A stretch of 13,729 nt of DNA from Anaerolineaceae bacterium UBA6107 (GCA_002428455.1 DIWL01000005.1:5998-19726), one strand, 5' to 3'. Counted from the stretch's first letter, positions 1 to 5,305 are shown. The notes: a model not told the origin generated them from the letters alone. A program made the numbers and translations.

Positions 1-95
1 CCGATACCACCCAACAGACCGGCAGCCAGAAGCTGAACCAGCAGGCTGCCCGAACCGGGGTCAAGGTAATTCAGTTTGAAAAAGATGAGCGGCAT
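1..95 (-). CDS. Small hydrophobic DPGSGS-motif membrane protein (5' part only)
   Basis: Partial gene running off the left edge of the window. On the minus strand an ATG at 95-93 is preceded by GGAG about six bases upstream, a good ribosome binding site. The visible 31 codons read MPLIFFKLNYLDPGSGSLLV and continue as a hydrophobic, glycine-rich segment. The motif YLDPGSGS followed by a membrane helix is seen in many short bacterial membrane proteins of unknown function, often near envelope or polysaccharide genes (recalled, not searched). It starts 30 bases after the stop of the sulfatase-like gene on the same strand, so the two are probably co-transcribed. The C-terminus is not visible and no biochemical function can be given. 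Confidence 0.7.
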   Translation of the reverse strand, partial: MPLIFFKLNYLDPGSGSLLVQLLAAGLLGGI

Positions 96-125
96 ATTAA
101 CTCCAGAGAAAGGGGATGGGGGTAA

Positions 126-1652
126 TCAGTCTGCGTCCACGCCGGGTCGATTGGGTTCCACCAACGGGATGTCCTCGCCGAAGTAATGATTGAACACGAT
201 CGGCAGTGTATTGATGGGATTCACGTCCTGCGGGATGGTGGAAATATCATAACCGGGCAGGTAGACTGCAAAAAGAATGTTGCGCAGCATGTCTTGCGGG
301 AACCCGGGCAGTTCCTCGTTGTTCTTGCGGATGCGCGCACCGTGGTCAGACTGCAGGATGATGATGGGCGGGGTGGCTGGATCGGCGTTTTTGAGGATAT
401 CTGTGACCAATTCCTCGATGTATTTCATCGTGTAAATATACTGACCTTCATAGGAATTCCAGCTGCGGAAGAAGGCGGAATCGATCAGCGCCCCGTTGCG
501 GTCAAACATGAACGGCTGGTGCGGGATCATCAGGTGAGCGTAAACAAAGCGCGGACCCGGAACATCATCCAGGTTCGGCAGGCGCGCCTTAACGAAGTAG
601 AGGAAGTCGCGATGCATCAGGTCGTGGGGATTGTCCACCTTGTACTGGCGCTCGAAGGCATAGGCCATGGTGGTATCCGCCACCAGCACACCATATTCAT
701 CGAAAAGGGTGCCGAGATCCTCGCTGGAATTGTGGTTGTAACGGAAAAGGTAATCCGCCTTGATATTCGGAAGGGTCGGGTGCAGCATGGAGATCTCTTC
801 GAAGACCATGGTGGAGTAACCCTTCGCATCCAGGTACGCGATCCCCCGGGCGTTGGCCAGCGCTTCGTGCCAGATGGGCTGGTCGCCGTGTATGTAGGGA
901 TACTCGTTGTAATTCAGGCGTACTGCCATCTGATGCACGGTGTGATTGGAACTGCCGTACACCTCTTCACCGACGAAGAAGCCCGTGCCCTCAAGGAAGG
1001 CTTTAAAACCGTCCACTTCGGTGTTGTGGAAGTAGGTGCGCATGGGCTGAAAACCGGAGAACTCATCGAACAGCAGGTAGTAAATATCAGGGTAGTTGTT
1101 GGCGGCGGCGGACACCGTAGCGATCTGCTCGCGGGCGGCAGCGCGTTGGGTTTGTCCTTTTTTCACCTCAATGGGGATAAGCTTGAGGATGGTAATGGCG
1201 ATCAGCACCGCACTGACCAGGGTGACCCAGCGCCAGGTTGTGGCGGCCTTTTTTGCCTTCAACCGGTTGAGGAACCAGATGGAATAACCGGCGAGGAAGA
1301 GGAACAAGGGCAGCATGGTCAGGTGTTCCACGCGGAAAAGGTTAGCGTTGGAAAGCTCTATGAAGAGCATGCCGTAAATATTGAAGAAAAGCAGGAAAAC
1401 CGCTGCTGCATTAGCCGCCTTGATACCATGGAATTTATGAATGACCAGGCTGACCAGGTAAACCACGAGGATCAGCAGGACGTACACGCCCAGTACGCGC
1501 CAGTAGCTGGCAATCTTTACCATGGTAGCGTTCTTAGTGTAGAAATAGAGTGAGGGGTAAAGGCCAAAAAGAAGGGGAGCCAGCAGCGGATAGATGAGCC
1601 GGCCGGCTTTGGTATGCATGATCCGATCTAAGAAAGTAGTAATGTGAGTCAT
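126..1652 (-). CDS. Membrane-anchored sulfatase / alkaline phosphatase superfamily protein
   Basis: A 508-residue protein with about five hydrophobic segments in the first 160 residues (roughly 20-38, 47-67, 77-100, 108-128, 142-160) and a soluble C-terminal domain outside the membrane. That domain has alkaline-phosphatase-fold signs: the opening strand PDIYYLLFDEFSG (residues 188-200) with acidic metal ligands D196/E197, a possible nucleophile region with SSNHT, the PHQPF turn, and a metal-binding QSDHGAR (D436, H437). This build resembles LtaS-like phosphoglycerol transferases and other integral-membrane sulfatase-like enzymes that modify surface glycans or lipids. The substrate cannot be read from sequence. 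ATG at 1652 lies only six bases after the stop of the upstream gene, so translation may be coupled. The nucleophile is not as clear as in true LtaS, so a transferase or hydrolase role is inferred. Confidence 0.85.
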   Translation of the reverse strand: MTHITTFLDRIMHTKAGRLIYPLLAPLLFGLYPSLYFYTKNATMVKIASYWRVLGVYVLLILVVYLVSLVIHKFHGIKAANAAAVFLLFFNIYGMLFIELSNANLFRVEHLTMLPLFLFLAGYSIWFLNRLKAKKAATTWRWVTLVSAVLIAITILKLIPIEVKKGQTQRAAAREQIATVSAAANNYPDIYYLLFDEFSGFQPMRTYFHNTEVDGFKAFLEGTGFFVGEEVYGSSNHTVHQMAVRLNYNEYPYIHGDQPIWHEALANARGIAYLDAKGYSTMVFEEISMLHPTLPNIKADYLFRYNHNSSEDLGTLFDEYGVLVADTTMAYAFERQYKVDNPHDLMHRDFLYFVKARLPNLDDVPGPRFVYAHLMIPHQPFMFDRNGALIDSAFFRSWNSYEGQYIYTMKYIEELVTDILKNADPATPPIIILQSDHGARIRKNNEELPGFPQDMLRNILFAVYLPGYDISTIPQDVNPINTLPIVFNHYFGEDIPLVEPNRPGVDAD

Positions 1653-1658
1653 ACGGGA

Positions 1659-2195
1659 TCAGCGGTTTTCCATCTGGATGTCGTTGATCGTTTTGACCAG
1701 TTTCTTGTCCGTGCGGTAGTAGGTGAACTCACCGCTGGTCTTATTGCGATAAAGAAGGCCGATCTCGTAATTTCCGCTGGTCATCATCGGCTTGGCAATA
1801 AATGCATTGAAACCGGAATTGGTGAGATCGATCTCCACCTCGGGGAAGGCAGCTTCGACATCTGTGCGTTTGTACGGGGTTGTGGCAAAGAAATAGCGGT
1901 TGTCCTCGCTGCTAAAAACCAGGAAGACCTCGTAATTGGACTGGTCCATGTCATCCATGATGTATGACCAGCCCTGCACGCGGTAGACCCACTGCCCTTC
2001 CACCTTGGCTTCGCTGATGCGATCGACCATGGCGCGGATGTTGTCGGTTTCTTCGAGCAGCGCACCTTCCACTGCAACCGGTTTACCGATGACGATGGTC
2101 ATGCGGTCCTTGATGACCGGCGCGATGAAGAGGTAAAGGATCATCAATCCCCACAGCAGGAAGTGGATCCATCTTTTATTTTTGGTTTTCGACAT
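1659..2195 (-). CDS. Hypothetical membrane-anchored protein, first gene of envelope operon
   Basis: A 178-residue protein with one N-terminal membrane segment (about residues 11-26, WIHFLLWGLMILYLFIAP) and a soluble remainder predicted outside the cell. The ATG at 2195 is chosen over an in-frame TTG one codon earlier because it has GGTGA at suitable distance. The body has a beta-rich look, with QGWSYI, YEVFLVFSSEDNRYFF and a later GFNAFIAK...SGNYEIGLLYR segment. I have a loose memory of similar GW-type segments in proteins beside polysaccharide biosynthesis genes but cannot name a family. It ends six bases before the sulfatase-like gene and shares its strand, so the two are likely one transcript and may act together on a surface polymer. 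The function is unknown. Confidence 0.75.
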   Translation of the reverse strand: MSKTKNKRWIHFLLWGLMILYLFIAPVIKDRMTIVIGKPVAVEGALLEETDNIRAMVDRISEAKVEGQWVYRVQGWSYIMDDMDQSNYEVFLVFSSEDNRYFFATTPYKRTDVEAAFPEVEIDLTNSGFNAFIAKPMMTSGNYEIGLLYRNKTSGEFTYYRTDKKLVKTINDIQMENR

Positions 2196-2257
2196 CAATC
2201 ACCATTCATATGGTAGAGATTTATGGTCCGGCAGGTTGACAGTAATGGCAAACAGAA

Positions 2258-2263
2258 ATTATA
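2258..2263 (-). promoter_or_regulatory. Possible -10 box for the minus-strand envelope operon
   Basis: On the minus strand this reads TATAAT, about 60 bases before the ATG of the first operon gene. No good -35 hexamer is seen at 16-18 bases. It overlaps a plus-strand promoter-like pair (TTGACA 2236-2241, TATACC 2260-2265, 18-base spacer), so the divergent transcripts may share this segment. Confidence 0.4.
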
Positions 2264-2286
2264 CCTTGATTGACAGGTTTTTCGGG

Positions 2287-2306
2287 ATTCAGCGCGATTC
2301 AGCGCG
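2287..2306. repeat. Tandem 10-bp repeat ATTCAGCGCG x2
   Basis: Two perfect, directly adjacent copies (2287-2296 and 2297-2306) sit between the divergent promoters. They may bind a regulator or may be slippage products. Nothing else in the window shows this unit. Confidence 0.8.
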
Positions 2307-2329
2307 TGGCAAAAAACGACGAAAAAAGG

Positions 2330-2358
2330 TTGAAACTGGCGCGGGATTCAAATATACT
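2330..2358 (+). promoter_or_regulatory. Strong sigma70-type promoter for the small acidic protein gene
   Basis: TTGAAA at 2330-2335 and TATACT at 2353-2358 are separated by 17 bases, close to the housekeeping consensus. Transcription would start near 2365 and leave a short leader holding AGGAGG (2376-2381) before the ATG at 2388. Confidence 0.7.
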
Positions 2359-2387
2359 ATGGGTAAGAATGTAGCAGGAGGCGCGGC

Positions 2388-2618
2388 ATGAAACCGATCA
2401 CTTTGTTGGATAAGACCCTGCAGGTTGAGATCCGTTATGCGTGCGAGGACAAGGACCTGGCAGATAACATCTGCATTCAGATCATCGAGTCATGCCCGGA
2501 GGAGGAGAAGATCTTCGTGCATGATGAAAGCCATTTGTACATCACGAAGGAACAAGCGCAGGCGCTGGTGGATGCGCTGCTGAAAGCAGTGGAGAGGAGC
2601 GGAGGGGAATCCGCTTGA
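2388..2618 (+). CDS. Small acidic hypothetical protein, 76 residues
   Basis: A short gene with very good expression signals: a near-consensus promoter and AGGAGG six bases before ATG. The protein is soluble and acidic, with two cysteines in a DNICIQIIESCPEE stretch and another in IRYACEDKDLADN. It ends in a helix (KEQAQALVDALLKAVERSG). The pattern alternates beta and alpha elements and lacks a signal peptide or membrane segment, so it should be cytoplasmic. I do not recognise the family. It is followed by 112 bases before the terminator-like hairpin at 2731-2756, and it diverges from the envelope operon. The coding call rests on start signals and length; the function is unknown. Confidence 0.7.
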   Translation: MKPITLLDKTLQVEIRYACEDKDLADNICIQIIESCPEEEKIFVHDESHLYITKEQAQALVDALLKAVERSGGESA

Positions 2619-2630
2619 ACCTGCCTGTGA

Positions 2631-2636
2631 TATAAT
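2631..2636 (+). promoter_or_regulatory. -10 box ahead of the ABC-F leader
   Basis: TATAAT lies 13 bases past the stop of the small acidic gene, followed by TTTTC. No clear -35 is seen. A start near 2643 would give a 135-base leader that contains AGGAG (2651-2655), a five-codon ORF and a hairpin before the ABC-F start. Confidence 0.45.
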
Positions 2637-2662
2637 TTTTCTAACCGATCAGGAGCACCCTA

Positions 2663-2680
2663 GTGACCGACAGAGTTTAG
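2663..2680 (+). CDS. Candidate leader peptide MTDRV upstream of ABC-F remnant
   Basis: AGGAG at 2651-2655 lies seven bases ahead of GTG, followed by ACC GAC AGA GTT TAG. The ORF is far too short for a normal gene. It is placed between a -10 box and a terminator hairpin, directly upstream of an ABC-F reading frame. ABC-F resistance genes are often controlled by short translated leaders and attenuators. It could instead be the remains of a truncated gene start. Confidence 0.35.
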   Translation: MTDRV

Positions 2681-2730
2681 CACATCCCCATTTTCCAGGT
2701 AGACCTGTACGGCCAGTTCATTAACCATCC

Positions 2731-2760
2731 GCCGGAGGCTTCTGCCTCCGGCTTTTATTT
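2731..2760 (+). terminator. Rho-independent terminator or attenuator upstream of ABC-F
   Basis: A perfect 9-bp stem (GCCGGAGGC 2731-2739 with GCCTCCGGC 2744-2752) closes a TTCT loop and is followed by TTTTATTT. It lies 18 bases before the ABC-F start codon. It can end transcripts of the 2388 gene, or act as an attenuator in the ABC-F leader. Confidence 0.8.
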
Positions 2761-2777
2761 GCTCCAAGGATCGCGTC

Positions 2778-3173
2778 ATGCTCACTGTCAACTCCATCTC
2801 AAAATCATACGGCATCAACACCGTTCTCGATAATATCTCGTTCACGCTTAACCGCGGCGAGAAGGCCGCGCTGGTGGGACCCAACGGCTGCGGCAAATCC
2901 ATATTGTTGCGCATCATCACCGGCGAAGAACCGCCCGACAGCGGCCACGTGCGCTTCTCACCAGCCTGCCTGGTGGTGCAGGGCTGCAACCTGCTCCTGC
3001 TGGATGAGCCACTCAATCCCCTCGACCTCCCCTCGCGCGCCCAGTTTGAACAGGCGTTAAAGGAATTTGAAGGCACGGTGCTCACGGTTACGCATGACCG
3101 TTATTTCATTGACCGCTACGCCACGCACATCTGGTATATTGAGAATGGTGAAATGACCAAACTGAACAAGTGA
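2778..3173 (+). pseudogene. ABC-F type ATPase with large internal deletion
   Basis: The 131-residue frame joins the two ends of what is normally a two-domain ABC-F protein of 500-650 residues. Residues 1-63 are a typical first-domain start with Walker A GPNGCGKS (34-41) and the SGHVRF turn. Residues 69-131 are typical of the end of the second domain: Walker B LLLLDEP (72-78), the PSRAQFEQAL segment, and H-loop THDRYF (H106). Missing are the Q-loop, both LSGGE signatures, the inter-domain linker and one full nucleotide site. The junction lies near 2964-2985 and is in frame. The NHLD D-loop reads NPLD. AAGGA (2766-2770) precedes ATG by seven bases, so it could still be translated, but it cannot form an ATP sandwich of the usual kind. 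Known family members act on the ribosome, giving antibiotic resistance or translation control. Confidence 0.85.
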
Positions 3174-3207
3174 TACATCTGATAACAGATACAACCGAAA
3201 CAGGTGC

Positions 3208-3309
3208 ATGAAAATGGAATTAATCACCGCCAATGGCAGTCTTGAGGTGATCCGCTCCTTGATCCACCGTCTCCGTCCGGCAGCCGGGCGGGGTGGATGG
3301 TTACACTGA
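3208..3309 (+). pseudogene. Short ORF, possible N-terminal remnant of the GNAT gene
   Basis: A 33-codon frame starting MKMELITANGSLEVIRSLI runs to TGA and overlaps the GNAT fragment in another frame. The start has AGGTG close by, and the reading resembles a genuine protein start. It may be the original beginning of the acetyltransferase, separated from the C-terminal part by a deletion around 3260-3293. This is inferred from position only. Confidence 0.3.
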
Positions 3310-3517
3310 TCCGGTGGTCGTATACCCGCGTTACCAGCGCAAGGGATTGGCCAGGGCATTAATTCAGGCGGGATTGGTTGAATTGTTCCGGATGGGTGTC
3401 AGGGTGGTACGGTTTGGCACTTCGAGCGAAAACACTGCCATGCAACGTGTGGCGGAAGCGCTGGGGTTCACCTGTGTCGCCCGGCGGACCTGGTATAGAA
3501 AATATTTCATCTTTTAA
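3293..3517 (+). pseudogene. GNAT-family acetyltransferase, C-terminal fragment
   Basis: The 74-residue frame contains the acetyl-CoA-binding core of GNAT N-acetyltransferases: DPVVVYPRYQRKGLARALI (the Q/R-x-x-G-x-A motif A) followed by the helix and the ENTAMQRVAEALGF segment, ending in RRTWYRKYF. A normal GNAT domain needs about 140-150 residues; the first half is absent. The only start is a GTG at 3293 without a clear ribosome binding site, and the frame upstream is closed by TGA at 3260-3262. The fragment is therefore probably inactive. The substrate is unknown. It sits between the internally deleted ABC-F frame and the peroxiredoxin gene, in a row of damaged genes. Confidence 0.75.
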
Positions 3518-3540
3518 TTAATACTAATTTAGTCCGATTA

Positions 3541-3549
3541 TGTTACAAT
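3541..3549 (+). promoter_or_regulatory. Extended -10 promoter of the peroxiredoxin gene
   Basis: TGTTACAAT matches an extended -10 (TGn plus TACAAT, 3544-3549), 22 bases before the ATG at 3572. The -35 region is AT-rich without a consensus hexamer. GGAGG at 3559-3563 lies eight bases ahead of the ATG. Confidence 0.5.
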
Positions 3550-3571
3550 GATCTCGATGGAGGTAAAAATT

Positions 3572-4324
3572 ATGGCACTTACAATTGGAACTCACGCACC
3601 TGATTTCACGCTGCCCTCCCAGATGGGTGACAAGGTTACCCTTGCCAACTATCGCGGGAAGAACGTGGTACTCGCCTTCTTCCCCCTTGCCTGGACGCCG
3701 ATATGAACGGAACAGATCCCGCTCTACGAAGCCGAGATGGCCAGTTTTGCGGGATTGGACACCCAGGTTCTGGGTATCAGTGTTGATTCAGTGCCCTGCT
3801 TGACGGCGTGGGCAAAAGACCTTGGCGGTATCACCTACCCGTTGTTGAGCGACTTCTGGCCGCACGGCGCAGTAGCACAACAGTACGGTGTGCTGCGCGA
3901 GGACGGCAAGACCGAACGGGCTATCTTTGTGATCGATAAACAGGGTATCATCCAATACGTGGACGTGCACGATATTGATCTGCAACCCTCTAATGTTGAA
4001 CTGCGGCGCGCCATCCGCGCGATCGACCCCGAGGTGCGCGACCGGCCTGAACCAGTTGAACCGGAACCGGTGCCCTTACCCCACGGCGGCATTGTGATGT
4101 ACTGCACAAAGTGGTGCCCCGATTGTAAGGACGCGCGTGCCTGGCTGGCAAAACATCAACTACCTTACACAGAAGTGGATATCACCGCCACCCCCGGCGC
4201 GACAAAGCAGGTGGAAGCCTGGGCGAATGGCAACCGCACCACTCCGACATTTGACATTGACGGCACGATCGTGGTGGACTTTGATCTGCCGCGGTTGAAG
4301 GAAGTGTTGAAGATCAGCGAGTAA
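3572..4324 (+). CDS. Probable selenocysteine peroxiredoxin fused to glutaredoxin-like domain
   Basis: One continuous 250-residue frame if TGA at 3704-3706 (codon 45) is read as selenocysteine. Residues 1-44 begin MALTIGTHAPDFTLPSQMGD and lead to FFPLAWTPI-U45-TEQIP. In AhpC/TSA peroxiredoxins this position (TPxCT) is the peroxidatic cysteine. The domain continues with GISVDSVPC (C76), the YPLLSDFWPHGAVAQ region and FVIDKQGIIQYVDVHDID, typical of BCP/AhpE-like proteins. After a proline/glutamate linker (about 150-168) a glutaredoxin/NrdH-like domain has CTKWCPDC (C182, C185), TTPTF and a final helix. Peroxiredoxins reduce peroxides; the CPDC domain is a likely built-in reductant. Start signals are excellent (GGAGG, ATG). 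Without recoding only a 44-residue stub is made. Selenocysteine genes (selA, selB, selC, selD) are not in the window. A simple TGC/TGT-to-TGA mutation is the alternative. Confidence 0.85.
3704..3756 (+). promoter_or_regulatory. Candidate bacterial SECIS element with in-frame TGA
   Basis: Just after the TGA, AUCCCGC (3716-3722) pairs perfectly with GCGGGAU (3749-3755), plus a G-U pair (3715/3756). Inside, GCC (3731-3733) pairs with GGC (3739-3741) around a GAGAU loop starting with G at 3734. That G lies 27 bases after the TGA, inside the spacing known for SelB-binding hairpins. The pairing was found by eye; no folding energy was computed. Confidence 0.65.
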
Positions 4325-4372
4325 TCGCTTCCCCACCACAGATAACACAGATAACAAAAAACCATCATGTAG

Positions 4373-4393
4373 GGGTCGAGCGTTGCTCGACCC
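4373..4393. repeat. REP-like palindrome, copy 1 (GGGTCGAGC-GTT-GCTCGACCC)
   Basis: A perfect 9-bp stem with a 3-base loop, 48 bases after the stop of the peroxiredoxin gene. The same core occurs at 6308-6336. No T-run follows, so it is better seen as a dispersed intergenic palindrome than as a terminator, although it may stabilise the 3' end of the mRNA. Confidence 0.8.
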
Positions 4394-4394
4394 A

Positions 4395-4505
4395 TTTACT
4401 AATGTTGTCCACAAATTTCACGAATTTACCCGAATGAATACAGAATGAACCTGGCGATTGGCGGACACTGCGTCGCAAAAATCGCGGCTCTCAATGACAG
4501 TCCGG
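4395..4505. other. Gene-free stretch with short AT-rich repeats
   Basis: Between the palindrome and the YcgN fragment lie short near-repeats such as CACAAATTTCACGAATTTAC and GAATGAATACAGAATGAAC. Together with the doubled CAGATAACA at about 4339-4356 they look like degenerate intergenic repeats. No gene is supported here. Confidence 0.4.
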
Positions 4506-4511
4506 TATAAT
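4506..4511 (+). promoter_or_regulatory. TATAAT box six bases before an ATG (possible leaderless start)
   Basis: TATAAT at 4506-4511 is followed by ACAGCC and then ATG at 4518. A transcript starting 7 bases after the box would begin at or next to the ATG, as in leaderless mRNAs. There is no Shine-Dalgarno sequence. The complete YcgN gene also has an AT-rich box (TAATAAT) close to its ATG. Confidence 0.45.
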
Positions 4512-4517
4512 ACAGCC

Positions 4518-4655
4518 ATGACCCTGCCCTTCTGGAAAACCAAACGCCTAGGTGAAATGACGCGGGCAGGATTTGGAAAACTCAATGAAGACGATCGATT
4601 TGCTTTCTTGAGAATCCGTCTTATGTTATTGACAAACTACGCCAATGGCGTATAA
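4518..4655 (+). pseudogene. Duplicated 5' fragment of a YcgN-family gene
   Basis: The frame starts MTLPFWKTKRLGEMTRAGFG and ends after 45 codons. Its first 42 nucleotides match the start of the complete YcgN-family gene at 5306 at 35 positions (counted by eye). The proteins align to about residue 22 (MTLPFWKTKRLGEMT against MPLPFWKTKPLNEMT), then part. The CxxCxxCC cluster that defines the family is missing, so this is a remnant and not a working gene. Its tail (NEDDRFAFLRIRLM) runs into the promoter of the toxin-antitoxin pair. The copy and the full gene bracket that pair, which suggests that the duplication arose with the insertion. Confidence 0.65.
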
Positions 4656-4656
4656 T
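4629..4656 (+). promoter_or_regulatory. Consensus promoter with embedded operator-like palindrome
   Basis: TTGACA (4629-4634), a 16-base spacer and TATAAT (4651-4656): both hexamers are perfect consensus. The spacer and first bases of the -10 hold TACGCC-AAT-GGCGTA (4638-4652), a perfect inverted repeat with 6-bp arms. Type II antitoxins with HTH domains typically bind such palindromes to repress their own operon, so this is the likely operator of the downstream pair. Confidence 0.75.
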
Positions 4657-4676
4657 ACTCTCAGGGATTCAACTTC

Positions 4677-4995
4677 GTGGAAATCATTGAAACTTCCATT
4701 TTTACCCACCAGGTTCAGGAATTGCTTTCGGAGGAAGAGTATCGTCTACTTCAAATTGCACTGATCCAACACCCTGAGAGCGGCGATCTGATTCCTCACA
4801 GTGGAGGATTGCGCAAAAAGCGCTGGTCGATTTGGCGGAAGGGGAAAACGAGGCGGAACGAGGGTGATTTATTACTGGGCGGTGGTCAGAAAGCAAATCC
4901 TTCTGTTGATGATCTATGCCAAGAATGAGCAGGACGACCTCACGCCAACCCAATTAACCATGCTTAGGATGATCATTGAGGAGGAATACTCATGA
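4677..4995 (+). pseudogene. RelE/HigB-family toxin gene, interrupted by a +1 frameshift
   Basis: Read in two frames, this gives a complete toxin of about 105 residues. From GTG 4677 the first frame yields EIIETSIFTHQVQELLSEEE and later GDLIPHSGGLRKKRW. The second frame yields RFGGRGKRGGTRVIYYW, then LLLMIYAKNEQDDLTPTQL up to TGA 4993-4995. Skipping a single base near 4827 restores the normal spacing between the RW and GKRGG motifs, so one extra base is the simplest cause. RelE-like toxins are ribosome-dependent mRNA nucleases; the RGKRGG-RVIYY region carries key basic residues. As read, the first frame ends at 4928 without this region, so the toxin should be inactive unless the shift is a sequencing error. 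The TGA overlaps the ATG of the antitoxin gene (ATGA). Confidence 0.8.
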
Positions 4996-5282
4996 AAGAC
5001 GAACTATTTGAAGAGCTGCTTAATAGCGTGAAGGAAGGTGCAAAGATCTTGAAGGGACAACAAGCGCCTTCCAGATCTTATGAGGTTTCCTCCCATTCGA
5101 TCAAGGAAACCAGACAGAAATATAACCTGACCCAGGCGGAGTTCGCCGAACTTTTGGATGTAAGTTTGCGAACATTACAAAACTGGGAGCAAGGTCGGCG
5201 TGAACCCCAGGGACCGGCGAAAGTGCTACTTAAGGTCGCCTCTGTCCATCCTGAAGCCATCCTCGATACCATCAAAAAGTAG
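4992..5282 (+). CDS. HigA-like HTH antitoxin
   Basis: A 96-residue protein with an acidic N-terminal helix (MKDELFEELLNSVKEGAKIL) and a Cro/C1-type helix-turn-helix at about 46-69 (LTQAEFAELLDVSLRTLQNW, then EQGRREP), as in HigA-type antitoxins paired with RelE/HigB toxins. AGGAGG (4979-4984) lies seven bases upstream of ATG, inside the end of the toxin gene, and the ATG overlaps the toxin stop, so translation is coupled. The order toxin-antitoxin is normal for hig-type operons. It should neutralise the toxin and, with it, repress the promoter at 4629-4656 through the palindrome. The reading frame is intact even though the toxin frame is broken; a retained antitoxin may protect against related toxins elsewhere. 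Confidence 0.85.
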   Translation: MKDELFEELLNSVKEGAKILKGQQAPSRSYEVSSHSIKETRQKYNLTQAEFAELLDVSLRTLQNWEQGRREPQGPAKVLLKVASVHPEAILDTIKK

Positions 5283-5305
5283 TTATTCTTTTCCTAATAA
5301 TTTCA

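Noticed and set aside
186..1553. Long plus-strand open frame (455 codons) opposite the sulfatase-like gene
   Set aside because: The minus strand encodes a recognisable protein with superfamily motifs. The plus frame gives low-complexity V/G/H/Q-rich sequence without any domain and is a shadow.
2660..3085. Minus-strand frame of 141 codons over the ABC-F region
   Set aside because: The plus strand has Walker A, Walker B and H-loop motifs; the minus frame resembles the usual antisense of ABC genes.
3704..3706. TGA as a true stop giving a 44-residue protein and a separate gene at 3737
   Set aside because: The frame continues for 205 codons with conserved Prx motifs right after the TGA, the 3737 ATG has no ribosome binding site, and it would omit the active site. 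A point mutation remains a lesser alternative.
3704..3706. Genome-wide TGA-to-Trp or TGA-to-Gly recoding
   Set aside because: Several nearby genes end at TGA exactly at the expected protein end.
4811..4830. Programmed +1 frameshift in the toxin gene
   Set aside because: No known slippery pattern or stimulating structure is seen; mutation or sequencing error is simpler.
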